Source: Sphingobium sp. Ant17 (GTDB lineage: Bacteria > Pseudomonadota > Alphaproteobacteria > Sphingomonadales > Sphingomonadaceae). From it: a stretch of 64,000 nt of DNA. Made by a program: the position numbers and the translations under genes. Numbering within the stretch: position 1 is the first letter of the stretch; each line of letters starts with the position of its first letter. A model generated the notes under the pieces. That model was given only the letters and a program-made list of their open reading frames with translations. It made no database searches and had not been told where the DNA came from. The stretch covers positions 31,081 to 95,080 of the forward strand of contig NZ_JEMV01000012.1 of assembly GCF_000588875.1 (NCBI RefSeq), in the 5' to 3' direction. Shown here piece by piece: positions 62,856-64,000 of the stretch.

Positions 62856-64000
62856 GTCCCACAGCGTGGTGTAGGTTCGCTGGGATAGCCACAGCGACCT
62901 CCGGCTAAGCCGGATTGATCATGCTGCCATGGCAGGCAACGTGATGATGGGATTATCGCTTAAACCTGAGACGCTTTCCAGTGTCATGTAGCGGCAGCGC
63001 TGCACTGCCCATTCATCGTTTTGTTCGAGGAGGATAGCGCCGACGAGACGTGTGATAGCGTCTTCGTTGGGGAAGATACCGACGACATCGGTGCGTCGCT
63101 TGATCTCGCCATTGAGGCGCTCGATTGGATTGTTGCTGTGAAGCTTGGTGCGGTGCTGGGCAGGGAAGGTCATGTAGGCCAGCACATCCTCCTCGGCGCT
63201 GTCCATCAGGGCAGCGAGTTTTGGCACGGTAGGGCGCAATTGATCAGCGACGCTACGCCATTGGGCCTTTGCGGCCTCTGGAGTTTCCTGGGCGAAAGCG
63301 GTGGCGATGAATGCCGACACGACCCGGCGTCCGCTCTTGCCAGCATGCGCCAGCGCATTGCGCATAAAATGAACCCGGCATCGTTGCCAGGTGGCGCTGA
63401 AGACTTTGGCGACGGAGGCTTTTATGCCTTCATGGGAATCTGAGATCACCAGCTTCACGCCGCGCAGACCGCGACGGGCAAGGCTGCGCAGAAACTCGGT
63501 CCAGAAGACCTCCGCTTCGGAATGACCGATCGCCATGCCGAGCACTTCGCGCCGGCCATCGCTGTTGACGCCGACGGCGATGATGACGGCGACCGAGACA
63601 ATGCGGCCAGCCCGCCGCACTTTGATGTAGGTCGCGTCCATCCAGAGATAGGGCCAGTCTCCTTCGATCGGACGATCGAGAAAAGCCTTCACCCGCTCGT
63701 CGATCTCCACGCACAGTCGGCTGACCTGGCTCTTTGAGATCCCGCTCATGCCCATGGCTTTGACCAGATCGTCCACAGAGCGGGTCGAGATTCCCTGAAT
63801 ATAAGCTTCCTGGATGACGGCCGTCAGTGCCTTCTCTGCCATACGGCGGGGCTCCAGAAACCCTGGAAAATATGTTCCCTTGCGCAGCTTGGGGATCCGC
63901 AGCTCGACCGTGCCTGCCCGCGTCTCCCAGTCCCGATCCCGATAGCCGTTGCGCTGCGCGAGGCGCTCAGGATCTTTCTCACCATAGGCAGCGCCGGTCG
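62856..64000 (-). mobile_element. IS256-family insertion sequence, partial
   Basis: Insertion that interrupts the LysR gene; only the end bearing the transposase stop is in the window. The outer border is placed where LysR similarity ends, near 62856; terminal repeats could not be confirmed because the other end is outside. A small palindrome CCGGCTAAGCCGG (62900-62912) lies just past the transposase stop. Confidence 0.75.
62919..64000 (-). CDS. IS256-family (mutator-type) transposase, partial
   Basis: DDE transposase. About 360 residues are visible; the N-terminus is beyond the window. Upstream of the first in-frame Met the frame reads [18 protein letters not shown] and [18 protein letters not shown], the conserved family lead, so the Met at 63842 is not the start. 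DDE positions are seen in [27 protein letters not shown] and [17 protein letters not shown]. The C-terminus is complete at 62919. Confidence 0.95.
   Translation of the reverse strand, partial: TGAAYGEKDPERLAQRNGYRDRDWETRAGTVELRIPKLRKGTYFPGFLEPRRMAEKALTAVIQEAYIQGISTRSVDDLVKAMGMSGISKSQVSRLCVEIDERVKAFLDRPIEGDWPYLWMDATYIKVRRAGRIVSVAVIIAVGVNSDGRREVLGMAIGHSEAEVFWTEFLRSLARRGLRGVKLVISDSHEGIKASVAKVFSATWQRCRVHFMRNALAHAGKSGRRVVSAFIATAFAQETPEAAKAQWRSVADQLRPTVPKLAALMDSAEEDVLAYMTFPAQHRTKLHSNNPIERLNGEIKRRTDVVGIFPNEDAITRLVGAILLEQNDEWAVQRCRYMTLESVSGLSDNPIITLPAMAA

Noticed and set aside
1..64000. Avoidance of CGGCCG as a sign of long-term exposure to the NotI-family enzyme
   Set aside because: CGGCCG occurs many times in the window by eye, including its first six bases, so no avoidance is apparent.

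Overview
The window is GC-rich DNA from an alphaproteobacterium, most likely a member of the Sphingomonadales. The argD-argF-hslO order, a DUF4169 gene, opgGH, a His-rich TonB-dependent receptor and two REP-like palindromes all fit that group. About 38 kb (2998-41409) is a nearly complete flagellar cluster, flanked by arginine biosynthesis genes on the left and regulatory and accessory genes on the right.

Layout. 1-2902: hslO (cut by the window edge), argF and argD. 2998-19719, minus strand: an enhancer-binding regulator, then fliE-F-G-H-I-J-K-L-M-N-O-P-Q-R-flhB, a small unknown gene, fliD and fliS. 20056-24503, plus strand: flagellin and the periplasmic-glucan pair opgG-opgH. 24506-30778, minus strand: a second compact MotA/MotB-like pair, flgA, flgM, flgN, a lytic transglycosylase, flhA and fliA. 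31034-41409, plus strand: flgB-C-D-E-F, flgG-H-I-J-K-L and motA-motB. 41423-54166: a TPR/TonB-C-like gene, a two-component system, an EF-hand protein, a PAS/MCP protein, argG, a LacI regulator, tRNA-Gly, a LysR-like regulator, a ZnuD-like receptor and an ScfR/RamB-type regulator. 54621-56855: a NotI-family restriction-modification island. 57202-58860: an autotransporter-like N-terminus fused to two cold-shock domains. 59016-64000: an orphan receiver, a degraded hybrid kinase, an MFS transporter, a LysR gene cut by an IS256-family element, and that element's transposase, which runs off the window.

Control. Promoters read by eye fit a hierarchy. Four sites match sigma-54 (TGGCAC[GA]-N4-TTGCT), ahead of flgB, flgG, flgA and the transglycosylase-flhA-fliA unit. 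Paired CGGCAA/TTGCCG elements lie upstream of flgB and beside the regulator and flagellin genes, and look like FlbD-type enhancer sites. Five sites share a sigma-28-like pattern (TAAA-N15/16-[GT]CCGT), ahead of fliC, fliD-fliS, flgM-flgN, motA-motB and an unknown 150-residue gene. FliA, FlgM and the enhancer-binding protein are all encoded here; rpoN and the che genes are not.

Quality. Six genes (fliP, flhA, flgK, the TPR/TonB-C gene, the ZnuD-like receptor and probably the LysR-like gene) are each restored to a full-length family-like protein by adding one base. This points to base-calling or assembly errors more than to real decay of the flagellar system. The hybrid kinase (nonsense codon plus degraded 5' end) and the IS-truncated LysR gene look like real decay.
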